From an uncultured Phycisphaerales bacterium (GTDB taxonomy: Bacteria; Planctomycetota; Phycisphaerae; Phycisphaerales; UBA1924), in assembly GCA_937871915.1 (NCBI GenBank), contig CALMPG010000142.1:1-62105 (forward strand): a stretch of DNA of 62,105 bases. The letters run 5' to 3'. This document shows positions 37,476 through 45,245 of the stretch, piece by piece (the stretch's first letter is position 1; the number at the start of each line of letters is the position of its first letter). The translations under genes and the position numbers were made by a program. The notes under the pieces were generated by a model, which saw only the letters and a list, made by a program, of their open reading frames with translations, made no database searches and had not been told where the DNA came from.

Positions 37476-37510
37476 GGGGGAAGGGGCTTCCCCTTCCCCG
37501 GCATCGGCGA
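37476..37510. repeat. GGGGGAAGGGGCTTCCCCTT element
   Basis: GGGGAAGGGGCTTCCCCTTC is palindromic and is followed by CCCGGCATCGGCGAC. A near copy lies at 46664-46697 (GGGGCTTCCCCCTTCCC then GCACCGGCGAC). Confidence 0.7.
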
Positions 37511-37600
37511 CTCTTGATCTTCACCCACTCCTTGATCGCGCGCCGGCGCGAGGAGAGAGCCCTCCCTTATGGTCGGGCTGCATATTGGCTGGCCGCGTGC

Positions 37601-38161
37601 TCAGGCCCTCGGCCCGAGCATCCGCTCCACTTTCGCGTTGAGAAACCACGCGTGGTGTTCGAGGTGCCAGGCGTCGTAGACGAGGATGGTCTGCACGGTT
37701 TGCTCGCCGCGCTCCGGGTGCAGGCCGGTGCGCTGCCAGTCCTCGGGCTCGAGGCTGCGCAGGAAGTCGGCGTGCCACTTGCGGAGGGTGTGGATGGTGG
37801 CGATGGGGCCGCCGATGGGCTGGCGGATCTCCTTTGGCGTGCGGTCGGTGCCGTAGACGCCGCGGTCGATGAAGGCGTTCTCGTCCCACGCCGTGAGCAC
37901 CGGGTGCTCCTCGGCGACGACGAGGCGCATGCGGAAGACGAAGGCGAGTTCGGCGTCGGCCAGATGCCCGACAAGCACGCGGCAGGGCCAGCGGCCGACG
38001 CCCGCATCGGGCAGAAAGGCCTGATCCAACTGGTCGTCGGAGAGCTCGAAGACGCGGCGGTCGAAGTGCTCGATGCCGATGCAGTAGCGGCGGAGGAGGT
38101 CGGGGATGGAGAGGGCGCGGAAGGCCTCGATGTCGGGGGGCGTGGGAGACGAGGGGGGCAT
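37601..38161 (-). CDS. DinB-family protein
   Basis: A 186-aa protein of the DinB/YfiT-like four-helix fold: IEHFDRRVFELSDDQLDQAFLP, the metal-binding His in VLVGHLADAELAFVFRMRL, and the pair of His in YDAWHLEHHAWFLNAKV. These three His usually bind a divalent metal. Family members include thiol-dependent transferases, but many lack known activity. Start MPPSSPT is used because the longer frame starts in the GAGCAGGT repeat arm. It is divergent from the thioesterase gene across 103 bp. Confidence 0.85.
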   Translation of the reverse strand: MPPSSPTPPDIEAFRALSIPDLLRRYCIGIEHFDRRVFELSDDQLDQAFLPDAGVGRWPCRVLVGHLADAELAFVFRMRLVVAEEHPVLTAWDENAFIDRGVYGTDRTPKEIRQPIGGPIATIHTLRKWHADFLRSLEPEDWQRTGLHPERGEQTVQTILVYDAWHLEHHAWFLNAKVERMLGPRA

Positions 38162-38178
38162 GGGGGAGGGTATGGGGA

Positions 38179-38243
38179 TGAAGAGGTGAGCAGGTGAGCA
38201 GGTGAAGAGGTGAGAAGGCCGGTTCACCTGTTCACCTGTTCAC
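38179..38243. repeat. GAGCAGGT/TTCACCTG inverted-arm repeat
   Basis: Left arm 38179-38214 (8-bp GAGCAGGT units) and right arm 38222-38243 (TTCACCTG units) are inverted, in the divergent promoter gap. The same family lies at 50604-50659. Confidence 0.88.
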
Positions 38244-38264
38244 GGTCTCCCACTACGCTCGGGC

Positions 38265-38681
38265 ATGCCCCCCACTCCCCAATCTCCCGCCCCCCCCTCC
38301 CCCCCTTCCCCCCCATCCCCCCGCCGCCTCGCGCTCAAGGTGGTCACCATGCCGCGCGATACCAATCAATACGGCACCATCTTCGGCGGGGTGATCCTGT
38401 CGTACATCGACCAGGCGGGGTTCGTGGAGGCCCGCTCGCACGGCGGGCACAAGTGGGTGACGGTGGCGGTGGACCGCGTGGAGTTCAAGCAGCCGGTGCA
38501 CCTGGGCGACCTGATCGCGTGCCATACCACCACCACGCGCACGGGCACGACGAGCGTGACGGTGAGGGTCGAGGTCGAGGCGGAGCGGTACGAGGGCGGG
38601 GCCATCGTGCCCGTCACCGAGGCGAGCATCACGCTCGTGAGCGTGGGCGATGATGGGCGGCCGGCGCCGTTCCGGGCCTGA
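38265..38681 (+). CDS. Acyl-CoA thioesterase (hotdog, YciA-like)
   Basis: A 138-aa hotdog-fold protein. After a Pro/Ser-rich N-terminus (the first 20 residues are low complexity), the sequence shows MPRDTNQYGTIFGGVILSYIDQAG, the GG motif with Asn/Asp of the thioesterase active site, then KQPVHLGDLIACH. YciA-type enzymes hydrolyse a broad range of acyl-CoAs. The low-complexity leader may mean that the true start is a little further in. Confidence 0.88.
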   Translation: MPPTPQSPAPPSPPSPPSPRRLALKVVTMPRDTNQYGTIFGGVILSYIDQAGFVEARSHGGHKWVTVAVDRVEFKQPVHLGDLIACHTTTTRTGTTSVTVRVEVEAERYEGGAIVPVTEASITLVSVGDDGRPAPFRA

Positions 38682-38729
38682 ATCTCCGCGAGAACACACA
38701 CTCGCCCGAGAGTCGATACACTCTGGCCC

Positions 38730-39080
38730 ATGTCCGAAGCCTCGTACATCCAGGTCCTGCCGCACACATCCTGCCTGCTCGGCCATGTCACGGCCGAGAA
38801 GGTGGGCGCCCGCGAGTCGCAGATCATCGAGCAGGAACTCCGGGCCAGTGCGCCGGGGAAGAAGTGGAAGATCGTGCTCGACCTGAACGAGGTGACCGTG
38901 CTGGCCTCGATGGGGCTGGGGATGCTCGTGAGCCTGCACAAGACGTGCTCGCAGGAGGGGGGCCGGCTGGTGGTCTGCGGCCTGCGCGAGGACATCGTAC
39001 AGGTGATGAAGATCACGCACCTGGATCGGATCCTCAAGGTCGCCAAGGACCGCGAGGCGGGGTTGAAGATAGTCGGATGA
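38730..39080 (+). CDS. STAS-domain anti-sigma factor antagonist-like protein
   Basis: A 116-aa protein with the STAS fold: KIVLDLNEVTVLASMGLGMLVSLHK carries the Ser (in LASMGLG) that is phosphorylated in SpoIIAA-type antagonists, followed by GGRLVVCGLREDIVQVMKITHLDRIL. It should act in a partner-switching cascade regulating a sigma factor or another output. No anti-sigma kinase gene is adjacent. Its stop overlaps the next start (ATGA), so it is coupled to the 39077 gene. Confidence 0.9.
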   Translation: MSEASYIQVLPHTSCLLGHVTAEKVGARESQIIEQELRASAPGKKWKIVLDLNEVTVLASMGLGMLVSLHKTCSQEGGRLVVCGLREDIVQVMKITHLDRILKVAKDREAGLKIVG

Positions 39081-39553
39081 AACACCCGGCTCTCGAAATA
39101 CTCCGGGTGCAATCGGGATGGGCCACGTTTCGGCTTGCGGATGAGTCTGGCTGGGAAGAAGTGGAAGCCTCGTATCTGTCCGACTGCCTAGGAGACCTCT
39201 TGGTGGCAAGCCGGGTTCTTGCGGAAGGATGGAGAGACGCCCGCGTTGATGCGCAAGATGAACCCGGACTGACGCGACTGGTGTTCGAGCAATCCGACCG
39301 TGAACTTCGAGTACAGGTCATCCGCCTTCCAAAAACGTTTGATCGCTCTCCGGATGCAAGCGGAACGCTGCTTCGCGAGTTGAGACTGCCGTTACGCAAG
39401 TTTCTCCATAGTGCGGCAACGGAGTTTGATCGACTCATACGCACCCACTCGCCGGAGGAACTGCGGGCCGCATGGAAGTTTGGACTCCCGACCCATGAAC
39501 TGGCGGCACTCAAGGCCGCCATCGGTTGGACTTCCAAGGACTCCGCACGATGA
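39077..39553 (+). CDS. Conserved hypothetical protein between STAS and PurN
   Basis: A 158-aa soluble protein, Trp- and Leu-rich (GWATFRLADESGWEEVEASY, GTLLRELRLPLRKFLHSAAT). I recognise no family. It overlaps STAS by 4 bp and PurN by 4 bp, so the three are translated as a unit. GC is visibly lower than in its neighbours. A role as a partner of the STAS protein is guesswork from position alone. Confidence 0.75.
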   Translation: MKHPALEILRVQSGWATFRLADESGWEEVEASYLSDCLGDLLVASRVLAEGWRDARVDAQDEPGLTRLVFEQSDRELRVQVIRLPKTFDRSPDASGTLLRELRLPLRKFLHSAATEFDRLIRTHSPEELRAAWKFGLPTHELAALKAAIGWTSKDSAR

Positions 39554-40158
39554 CCACTACACCTCCTCCGGCCGCGCCTCCCCGCATTGCCGTGATGCTC
39601 TCCGGCTCCGGCCGCACGCTCGACAATCTGGTGGTCGCGATCCGCGAAGAACGCCTGCGTGCTTCGATCGTGCTGGTGATTGCCTCGCGCGAATGCCTCG
39701 GCGCGACAAAGGCCCGCGCGGCGGGGATCGAGACGCTGATCATGCCCGGCGTGATCGAGGCGGGCGTGCTGGAGCGGACGCTTGTCGAGCGCCGGATCGA
39801 CTGGGTCGTGCTTGCCGGGTACTTGAAGTTCATCCACGTGCCCGGCGCCTTCACCGGGCGGGTGGTGAACATCCACCCCTCGCTGCTGCCCGCGTTTGGG
39901 GGGCCGGGGATGTATGGGGACAGGGTCCACGCGGCCGTCATCTCGGCGGGAGCCAAGGAATCCGGGTGCACCGTCCATCTGGTGGATGAGGTGTACGACC
40001 ATGGGCAGGTCGTGCTGCAGCGTTCCTGCCCGGTGCTGCCGGGGGATGATGCACGAACGCTGGCCGCGCGGGTGTTTGTCGAAGAATGCATCGCGTACCC
40101 GGCGGCATTGCAACACCTCTTCGCCGGGGGCGTAGCGTCAAGGCCGGCTCACCACTGA
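39550..40158 (+). CDS. purN: Phosphoribosylglycinamide formyltransferase
   Basis: A 202-aa GAR transformylase that transfers formate from 10-formyl-THF in purine synthesis. Seen: IAVMLSGSGRTLDNLV, VVLAGYLKFIHVPG, VVNIHPSLLPAFGG (the catalytic Asn-His pair), CTVHLVDEVYDHG (the catalytic Asp). Start chosen at MTTTPPP, overlapping the preceding stop; an earlier in-frame ATG is inside that gene. Followed by a repeat element and the TPR-protease gene. Confidence 0.93.
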   Translation: MTTTPPPAAPPRIAVMLSGSGRTLDNLVVAIREERLRASIVLVIASRECLGATKARAAGIETLIMPGVIEAGVLERTLVERRIDWVVLAGYLKFIHVPGAFTGRVVNIHPSLLPAFGGPGMYGDRVHAAVISAGAKESGCTVHLVDEVYDHGQVVLQRSCPVLPGDDARTLAARVFVEECIAYPAALQHLFAGGVASRPAHH

Positions 40159-40249
40159 GAACACCGAGGACACCGAGAAGAAGCCGTGAAATGGACTCTC
40201 TCTCCATCCTTCCTCTCCCTCCTCTGTGCACTCGGTGTGCTCTGTGGTG
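40150..40249. repeat. ACACCGAGG inverted-arm repeat spanning a start codon
   Basis: Left arm 40150-40180 (CACTGAG, AACACCGAGG, ACACCGAG) and right arm 40219-40249 (CTCTGTG, CACTCGGTG, CTCTGTGGTG) pair imperfectly (about 25 of 31 positions), enclosing the start of the TPR-protease gene. The right arm encodes part of that protein's signal peptide. Confidence 0.85.
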
Positions 40250-41844
40250 AATGCCCGGCCGAACCCCCCGCCCCCGCCACCGCCACCCCGCCCGCGCGTC
40301 CCGGCATCGACAACCCGAAGTTCCCCACGCGCGAGATTTCCGAAGAGGAGGCCGCGAAGGAACGGGCGCGGTTGGAGCAGGCCGTCCTCGCCGCGTTCGA
40401 GAGGGACGACTTCGCCGCGGCCGAGGCCGGGCTGCGCGAGCTCATCCCGCTCGACCACGACAACTTCGTGCCGTGGTACAACCTCGCGTGCGCACTGTCG
40501 ATGCAGGGGAAGACGGATGAGGCGCTGGAGATGCTCAGGCAGGCCATCGCGCGGGGCTTCGCGGACCTGCGCGAGATGCAGCGCGATCCGCACCTGGCCG
40601 GCATCCGCGCGACCGATGAGTACAAGGCCATCGTCGCGGCGTGGTCGGGCGTGCTGGAGAAACGCACGCAGCGGACCATCGACGCGGCGGCGAAGAAGTT
40701 CCGCGTCGGTGAGCCCGGCTCGCCGTACGTGCTGGAGAAAGATGAGGGGCTGCGGCTGGTGTACATCTCCGCGTTCGATCGGGTGCTCTTCGAGGAGGCC
40801 CGGGCGGATGCGGTGAAGTTGGAGCGGTGGTGGCGGGTGGTGGCGGGGGGGACGGGGCACACAAACGCGCCGAGCGCGGGAGCGGGGGAGCAGAGGGAGC
40901 ATGGGAGCAAAGGCCAACTCCCAGCCTCCCGCGCGGCCCCCTCAACGCTGACGCCCTGGGTGCTCGTCATCCTGCCCACGCGCGCCGATTTCATCAAGTG
41001 GGCCATCGAGCGCCACGGCGATCGCTTCGATCGCGTCGGGGGGGAGTACAACCACTCGTCGAAGATGCTCGTCTCCATGGACCTCGGCTCTTCATGGCGG
41101 CACGAGTTCTGGCACATCCTGCACTGGCGCGACATGGACGCCCGGGGCCAGCGCCATCCCATGTGGGTCATGGAGGGACTCTGCTCGCTCGTCGAGGATT
41201 GCGACACCGGCCCGGGCGGCGAGATGATCGCCCGGCCGAGTTGGCGGACCAACATGATCCTCCGCCTGGGCAAGAGCGGTCGGCTGATCCCGTGGGAGGT
41301 GATGTTCTCATCGAAGCAGCGCGGCTTCATGAACGAGCGGCCGCTGGCGTACTACGGGCAGGCCCGGGCGATGTTCCTGTTCCTGGCCGAGCAGGGGAAA
41401 CTGGCCGAGTGGTACAGCGCGTACACCGCGGGATGGAAAGAGGAGCCGACGGGCAAGGGCGCGTTCGAGGCGGTCCTCGGCAAGCCCATCAAGCAGATCG
41501 AGCGCGACTTCCGCGTGTGGGTGAATCGGCTTCCCGAGGTCGCCGACGAGGTCGGGCGCGGCCCGGCGAACCTGCCCGTGGACGTCGGCATCGGCGGGGG
41601 CGACGGGCCGGTGGTGCGGATCGACGCGATGGCGGATTTCCTTCAGCCCGGGGGGAAGGCGCCGAGCACGGGCGGCCTGCGAAACAACGACGTCATCACC
41701 GCCATCGACGGCAAGCCCGTCCGCGACCTCAACGATCTGGCCCGGGTCCTCGGGGGGTATGAGGCGGGGGCGATGGTGAGCGTGTCGTACATCCGCGGGA
41801 AAGCCCATGGGGAGACGACCGTGAGGCTCGTGCCGCCCCGGTAG
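40186..41844 (+). CDS. Secreted TPR, gluzincin-like and PDZ protein
   Basis: A 552-aa exported protein. The signal peptide (LSPSFLSLLCALGVLCGECP) is encoded largely by the right arm of a mini-repeat. Residues 55-130 resemble TPR helices (FVPWYNLACALSMQGKTDEALEML). The middle has SSWRHEFWHILHWRD, an HExxH zinc motif written HEFWH, with WVMEGLCSLVE downstream giving a possible third ligand Glu, as in planctomycete DUF1570-type proteins. The C-terminus is a PDZ domain (GGLRNNDVITAIDGKPVRDL). A GGGAGCA insert (40873-40911) lies before the catalytic region. Catalysis is inferred, not proven. Confidence 0.82.
   Translation: MKWTLSPSFLSLLCALGVLCGECPAEPPAPATATPPARPGIDNPKFPTREISEEEAAKERARLEQAVLAAFERDDFAAAEAGLRELIPLDHDNFVPWYNLACALSMQGKTDEALEMLRQAIARGFADLREMQRDPHLAGIRATDEYKAIVAAWSGVLEKRTQRTIDAAAKKFRVGEPGSPYVLEKDEGLRLVYISAFDRVLFEEARADAVKLERWWRVVAGGTGHTNAPSAGAGEQREHGSKGQLPASRAAPSTLTPWVLVILPTRADFIKWAIERHGDRFDRVGGEYNHSSKMLVSMDLGSSWRHEFWHILHWRDMDARGQRHPMWVMEGLCSLVEDCDTGPGGEMIARPSWRTNMILRLGKSGRLIPWEVMFSSKQRGFMNERPLAYYGQARAMFLFLAEQGKLAEWYSAYTAGWKEEPTGKGAFEAVLGKPIKQIERDFRVWVNRLPEVADEVGRGPANLPVDVGIGGGDGPVVRIDAMADFLQPGGKAPSTGGLRNNDVITAIDGKPVRDLNDLARVLGGYEAGAMVSVSYIRGKAHGETTVRLVPPR
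40873..40911. repeat. GGGAGCA arm inside the TPR-protease gene
   Basis: Five 8-bp units (GGGGGAGC, AGAGGGAGC, ATGGGAGC and so on), read in frame as SAGAGEQREHGSKG. Confidence 0.8.
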
Positions 41845-41920
41845 GCGCCTTCTCGACCGCTGCCGACAGGCTGGTGGCCCCTCCGCCGCCCGATCAACCC
41901 GACCGGTCAACCATTGGCCG

Positions 41921-42895
41921 ATGTCCACCAACCTGCAATCCGTTTCGTCGGGCGCCTCCGTTGAACCCAAGCCCGCACCGGCCGTCGCCGGGCGTGCGTT
42001 CACGATCGCCCACGTGCCCTTCGAGAGCCCCACGTTCGACGTGATGGGCAACTCCTCGCGCCACGAGATCAAGATCCACGAGCACGGCTTCATCGCCCTC
42101 GTGGACGCCATGCCGCGCCTGGTTCCGCAGGGGCAGACGGCCGATTCCGCCGTGGTGCAGGCGGCCCGCGTTTCGTATGGGCAGGGGACCAAAAAGGTGA
42201 ACGAGGACCGGGGGCTGATCCGCTACCTGCTCCGCCACCGGCACACGACCCCCTTCGAGATGCTCGAGTTCAAGTTCCACGTGGCCATGCCGATCTTTGT
42301 GGCCCGGCAGTGGATCCGGCATCGCACGGCGAACGTGAACGAGTACTCGGCCCGGTACTCCATCGTGCCGGATCGCTTCTACAAACCGACCATCGACGAG
42401 GTCCGCAAGCAAAGCGCCAGCAACCGACAGGGGGGCGAGGAGCGGTTCGCCGCCGATGCCGCGGCCGCGCCGGATGAGGCCCGGACCGCCGAGGAGTTCC
42501 TCCGCTATCTCGACGACGCCGAGGCGATGTACGGGCGGTACCAGAAACTCACCGAGGCGGGTGTCAGCCGCGAGATGGCCCGGATCGCGCTGCCTGTAAG
42601 CGTGTACACCGAGTGGTACTGGAAGTGCGATCTCCACAACATCCTGCGGTTCCTGTCCTTGCGCATGGACTCGCACGCGCAGGAGGAGATCCGCATCTAC
42701 GCCGACGCCATGCACGCCCTGCTCCAGCCGATCGTGCCGCTGACGATGGAAGCGTTCGAGGACTACGAGATGGGGAGCGTCCGGCTCACCCGCCTGGAAC
42801 TCGCGGCCCTGCGTTCCCGGTCCGACACCCTCGCCACCGACAACAAGCGGGAGCAGGCGGAGTGGGCCGCGAAGCGGGCCAGGATCGGCCTGTAA
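41921..42895 (+). CDS. thyX: FAD-dependent thymidylate synthase
   Basis: A 324-aa flavin-dependent enzyme that makes dTMP from dUMP with methylene-THF. The ThyX motif RHRTANVNEYSARYS is present, with LLRHRHTTPFEMLEFKFHVA upstream and an Arg-rich WIRHR. Length exceeds the common 220-260 aa; the first 55 residues (SVSSGASVEPKPAPAVAG...) are low complexity and the true start could be further in, though the ATG at 41921 is preceded only by a weak site. No thyA is seen, so ThyX may be the sole dTMP source in this region. Confidence 0.95.
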   Translation: MSTNLQSVSSGASVEPKPAPAVAGRAFTIAHVPFESPTFDVMGNSSRHEIKIHEHGFIALVDAMPRLVPQGQTADSAVVQAARVSYGQGTKKVNEDRGLIRYLLRHRHTTPFEMLEFKFHVAMPIFVARQWIRHRTANVNEYSARYSIVPDRFYKPTIDEVRKQSASNRQGGEERFAADAAAAPDEARTAEEFLRYLDDAEAMYGRYQKLTEAGVSREMARIALPVSVYTEWYWKCDLHNILRFLSLRMDSHAQEEIRIYADAMHALLQPIVPLTMEAFEDYEMGSVRLTRLELAALRSRSDTLATDNKREQAEWAAKRARIGL

Positions 42896-43153
42896 CCGCG
42901 CCGCACCTCCGCCCCTCCTCCCCCCCCCCCCCCCCCCCCCCCCCCCCTGCCCTTCTCACCCCAGCGCGGTTCATGTCTCCCCCGTTCGGGTCGAGGAAGT
43001 TTCCCCCATTGCATCCGGATTCCGATTTCGCGCATCCAAACGGGTGTGCGCTCGCGGATACTGCGTGTGTGCGCTGCGCGATTCGGCGAACGCTCGGAGG
43101 CGTCGGCGCGTACAACCTCGTAGTCCCTCTCCGTGGAGGCAAAGGAGGCTCAG
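42896..43153. other. Intergenic region with a 28-base poly-C run
   Basis: About 260 bp with no gene. 42920-42947 is an uninterrupted run of 28 C. Downstream sequence becomes AT-richer and contains the CBM48 gene ribosome site at 43142-43147. Confidence 0.85.
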
Positions 43154-43570
43154 ATGGTCACGTTCGAGTGCGATGGATCGCTGACGTTCCGTGTGTACCT
43201 GCCCCATGCCGAGAGCGTCTCGCTGGTCGCGAGTTTCACCGACTGGCAGCACGGCGGGGTCCCGCTGGAGCGCGAGGCCCCCGAGCCCGGCGAGCCGGAG
43301 GGGTGGTGGACGGTGAACGTGGCCCCCGGGGACGGCGACCACGCGTTCAGCTACCTCGTGGACGACCAATGGTGGCTGCCGGACTACGCGGCCCACGGCG
43401 TGCGCCGCAACGACGAGGGGAGTTGGACGAGCCTGCTCTTCGTGCCCCCCCCGCCGCGCATTCTCAAGCGGATGGCGCGGCGTCGCCAGGCCGATTGCAT
43501 CCGCGATGAATCGCCCGAGGTCGTGGCCACCACGGACCGGGCGCGGCCGAGCGCGCCCACCGCCGCCTGA
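43154..43570 (+). CDS. Glycogen-binding (CBM48/AMPK beta-like) domain protein
   Basis: A 138-aa protein whose first 85 residues form a CBM48: VTFECDGSLTFRVYLPHAESVSLVASFTDW, then WWTVNVAPGDGDHAFSYLVDDQWWLPD, with the aromatic residues typical of starch/glycogen binding. The remaining 50 residues are basic and Pro-rich. No catalytic domain follows, so it is an isolated carbohydrate-binding or regulatory protein. Start at 43154 is set by AGGAGG 6 bases upstream; the earlier GTG is less likely. The poly-C run lies 206 bp upstream. Confidence 0.88.
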   Translation: MVTFECDGSLTFRVYLPHAESVSLVASFTDWQHGGVPLEREAPEPGEPEGWWTVNVAPGDGDHAFSYLVDDQWWLPDYAAHGVRRNDEGSWTSLLFVPPPPRILKRMARRRQADCIRDESPEVVATTDRARPSAPTAA

Positions 43571-43597
43571 GCGATCGTGCCGGCCACGTCTTCTGCG

Positions 43598-44128
43598 TCA
43601 GAACCGCAGCACCGAGTGGATCGGGCCGTAGGACTTGACGATGTCGCGTCCCTTGAGCACGTCGAGCTCGATGAGCACGGCGATGCCGACGATCTCGGCC
43701 CGCATCCCCTGCACCAGTTTGCAGCACGCCTGCATGGTCCCGCCGGTGGCGAGCAGGTCGTCCACCAGCAGCACGCGCTGGCCGGGCTCGATGGCATCCG
43801 AGTGGATCTCCATCGTGTCCTTGCCGTACTCGAGCTCGTAGGAGATCGACGCCTTCTTCCACGGGAGCTTGCCCGGCTTGCGCACGGGCACGAACCCCGC
43901 GCTGAGGGCCTGGGCCATCGCCATGCCGAAGATGAACCCGCGGCTCTCGGCCCCGATGACGAGGTTCACGTTCTTGTCGCGGAAGGGATTGACCATCAGC
44001 TCCACCGCGAGGGCCAGCCCCGCGGGGTCGCGGATGAGCGGCGTGAAGTCCTTGAAGAGGATCCCCGGCTTGGGAAAGTCGGGCACATCACGGATAAGGG
44101 CCTTGAGACGGGCGATGGGCTGGTCCAT
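43598..44128 (-). CDS. apt: Adenine phosphoribosyltransferase
   Basis: A 176-aa purine-salvage enzyme: LVIGAESRGFIFGMAMA near the dimer and active site, KASISYELEYGKDTMEIH, and the PRPP-binding VLLVDDLLATGGTMQA. It makes AMP from adenine and PRPP. Adenine deaminase (51460) is in the same window, so both adenine routes are present. Start chosen at MDQPIARL; the upstream frame adds 99 residues of shadow. Convergent with the CBM48 gene. Confidence 0.95.
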   Translation of the reverse strand: MDQPIARLKALIRDVPDFPKPGILFKDFTPLIRDPAGLALAVELMVNPFRDKNVNLVIGAESRGFIFGMAMAQALSAGFVPVRKPGKLPWKKASISYELEYGKDTMEIHSDAIEPGQRVLLVDDLLATGGTMQACCKLVQGMRAEIVGIAVLIELDVLKGRDIVKSYGPIHSVLRF

Positions 44129-44148
44129 ATGGGGCGAGTGTAGCGGAG

Positions 44149-44186
44149 GATGAAACACGGAGGGCCACGGGGGCACGGAGGAACGC
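44149..44186. repeat. Left ACACGGAGGGCCACGGGGG terminal arm
   Basis: GATGAAACACGGAGGGCCAC then GGGGGCACGGAGGAACGC. Its inverted partner is 44951-44992; the pair brackets the zinc-ribbon gene 44211-44933. Confidence 0.9.
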
Positions 44187-44210
44187 AAAGGCTTGTGGTA
44201 GACTTCAACC

Positions 44211-44933
44211 ATGCCCCGCTGCTTCCGCATCGCTCTGCTCGCGTTGATGTGGGTGGGCATCGGGGCAACGGCCTGCGTGGCAATCACGTGGTCGCTGAAC
44301 TGGCCGGGTGCCCGCGCGCTGGAACGGCAAACGAGGGAATGGGATACGAATGGCAGTTTGGAGCCATGGGGAGCACAGACGCCCTCGGACTGGCCACCGC
44401 CGGCGCGCGTCGGAGAGTCCACCATTGGATGGATGCGAGAACGGCATGCCTATGCCTCGCATCCGATTCAGCTTCCCACAGGAGGCGTCCGGGGGTTCGA
44501 CAGATTCTGGGCCGCGAGCCAAGAAAGCGGCTGGCCGTTCCTCGCGATGCGAGCCTCCTACTGGTCTGAGAGCCAGAGTCTGCTCCTTCCTGCTACCACA
44601 TCCACTCCCCGAACTACGGAGAGGCTTGCGCGAAACAGCATCTCCGGCCTGATCCTCAGGTTGCCTGCCCCCACGAAAGCGCGTGGGGGTCCGGACGCGT
44701 TGATGCTGCCCGTGCGTCCCCTCTGGCCCGGCTTCGCCCTCAACACCATCTTCTACGCGGCCGTCGCGTGGGGCCTTTGGAGGGGGGGCTGGCAGATCCC
44801 GCTCGCGATCCGTCGCCGCCGCCGCCGCGCGAAGGGCCTGTGCATCCGCTGCGGCTACGACCGTTCCGGCCTCCCCGCCTCGCCCCCCAGCCCCTGCCCG
44901 GAATGCGGCGCACCCCCAACGCCCCCGCACTGA
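44211..44933 (+). CDS. Membrane protein with C-terminal zinc ribbon, paralog 1
   Basis: A 240-aa protein: an N-terminal membrane helix (LALMWVGIGATACVAITWSL), a hydrophilic extracytoplasmic middle, a second helix near residue 180 (FALNTIFYAAVAWGLW), then basic RRRRRRAK and a zinc ribbon CIRCGYDRSGL...CPECGAPP. This C-terminal CxxCGY...CPECG module is widespread in Phycisphaerae but of unknown function. A paralog lies at 45984. The gene is bracketed by about 40-bp inverted repeats (44149-44186 and 44951-44992), giving a transposon-like frame without a transposase. Confidence 0.82.
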   Translation: MPRCFRIALLALMWVGIGATACVAITWSLNWPGARALERQTREWDTNGSLEPWGAQTPSDWPPPARVGESTIGWMRERHAYASHPIQLPTGGVRGFDRFWAASQESGWPFLAMRASYWSESQSLLLPATTSTPRTTERLARNSISGLILRLPAPTKARGGPDALMLPVRPLWPGFALNTIFYAAVAWGLWRGGWQIPLAIRRRRRRAKGLCIRCGYDRSGLPASPPSPCPECGAPPTPPH

Positions 44934-44950
44934 GCCCCACCACTCCCTCC

Positions 44951-45033
44951 GCGCTCCCTCCGTGGCCCCCCGTGGCCCTCTGTGTTTCCATCTTGTTCTC
45001 TCTGCGCTCTCTGCGTCTCGGCGGTGAACCTGC
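44951..45033. repeat. Right inverted arm plus CTCTCTGCG units
   Basis: 44951-44992 is the inverted copy of 44149-44186 (about 35 of 42 positions). It continues into CTCTGCGCTCTCTGCGTCTC (44999-45020), the family also seen at 276-305. Confidence 0.88.
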
Positions 45034-45061
45034 CTTCTTCCTCCCGCCCGAACCACCCGAG

Positions 45062-45229
45062 CCGCGTGCCGCCCCCGCCCCGCCGCGTGCCCCGGCCGCG
45101 CGGCCGCGTGCCTTGATGATCCGGGCACGCGTCCGGCCCGCCCGGGCGTGTGGTCCGAGAACTCCGGCTGGTGTCCGTGAGATTCCGGCCCGCGTCCGCG
45201 CTCTCCGGCTCAAGGCCCGCCCCCTCGCG
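45062..45229. repeat. 21-bp-period tandem array B
   Basis: Eight consecutive 21-bp units from 45062 (CCGCGTGCC..., CCGCGTGCC..., CCGCGTGCC..., GCACGCGTCCGG..., GCGTGTGGTCCG..., GCTGGTGTCCG..., GCCCGCGTCCG..., CTCAAGGCCCG...). Common core is GCxCGCGTCCG-N5-TCCGG. It ends 17 bp before the start codon of FN3 paralog 2. Confidence 0.93.
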
Positions 45230-45245
45230 GCCGATGGTTCTGTCC

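Noticed and set aside
44149..44992. Complete insertion sequence
   Set aside because: Inverted ends are present, but the enclosed gene is a membrane/zinc-ribbon protein without transposase motifs and no target duplication is evident.
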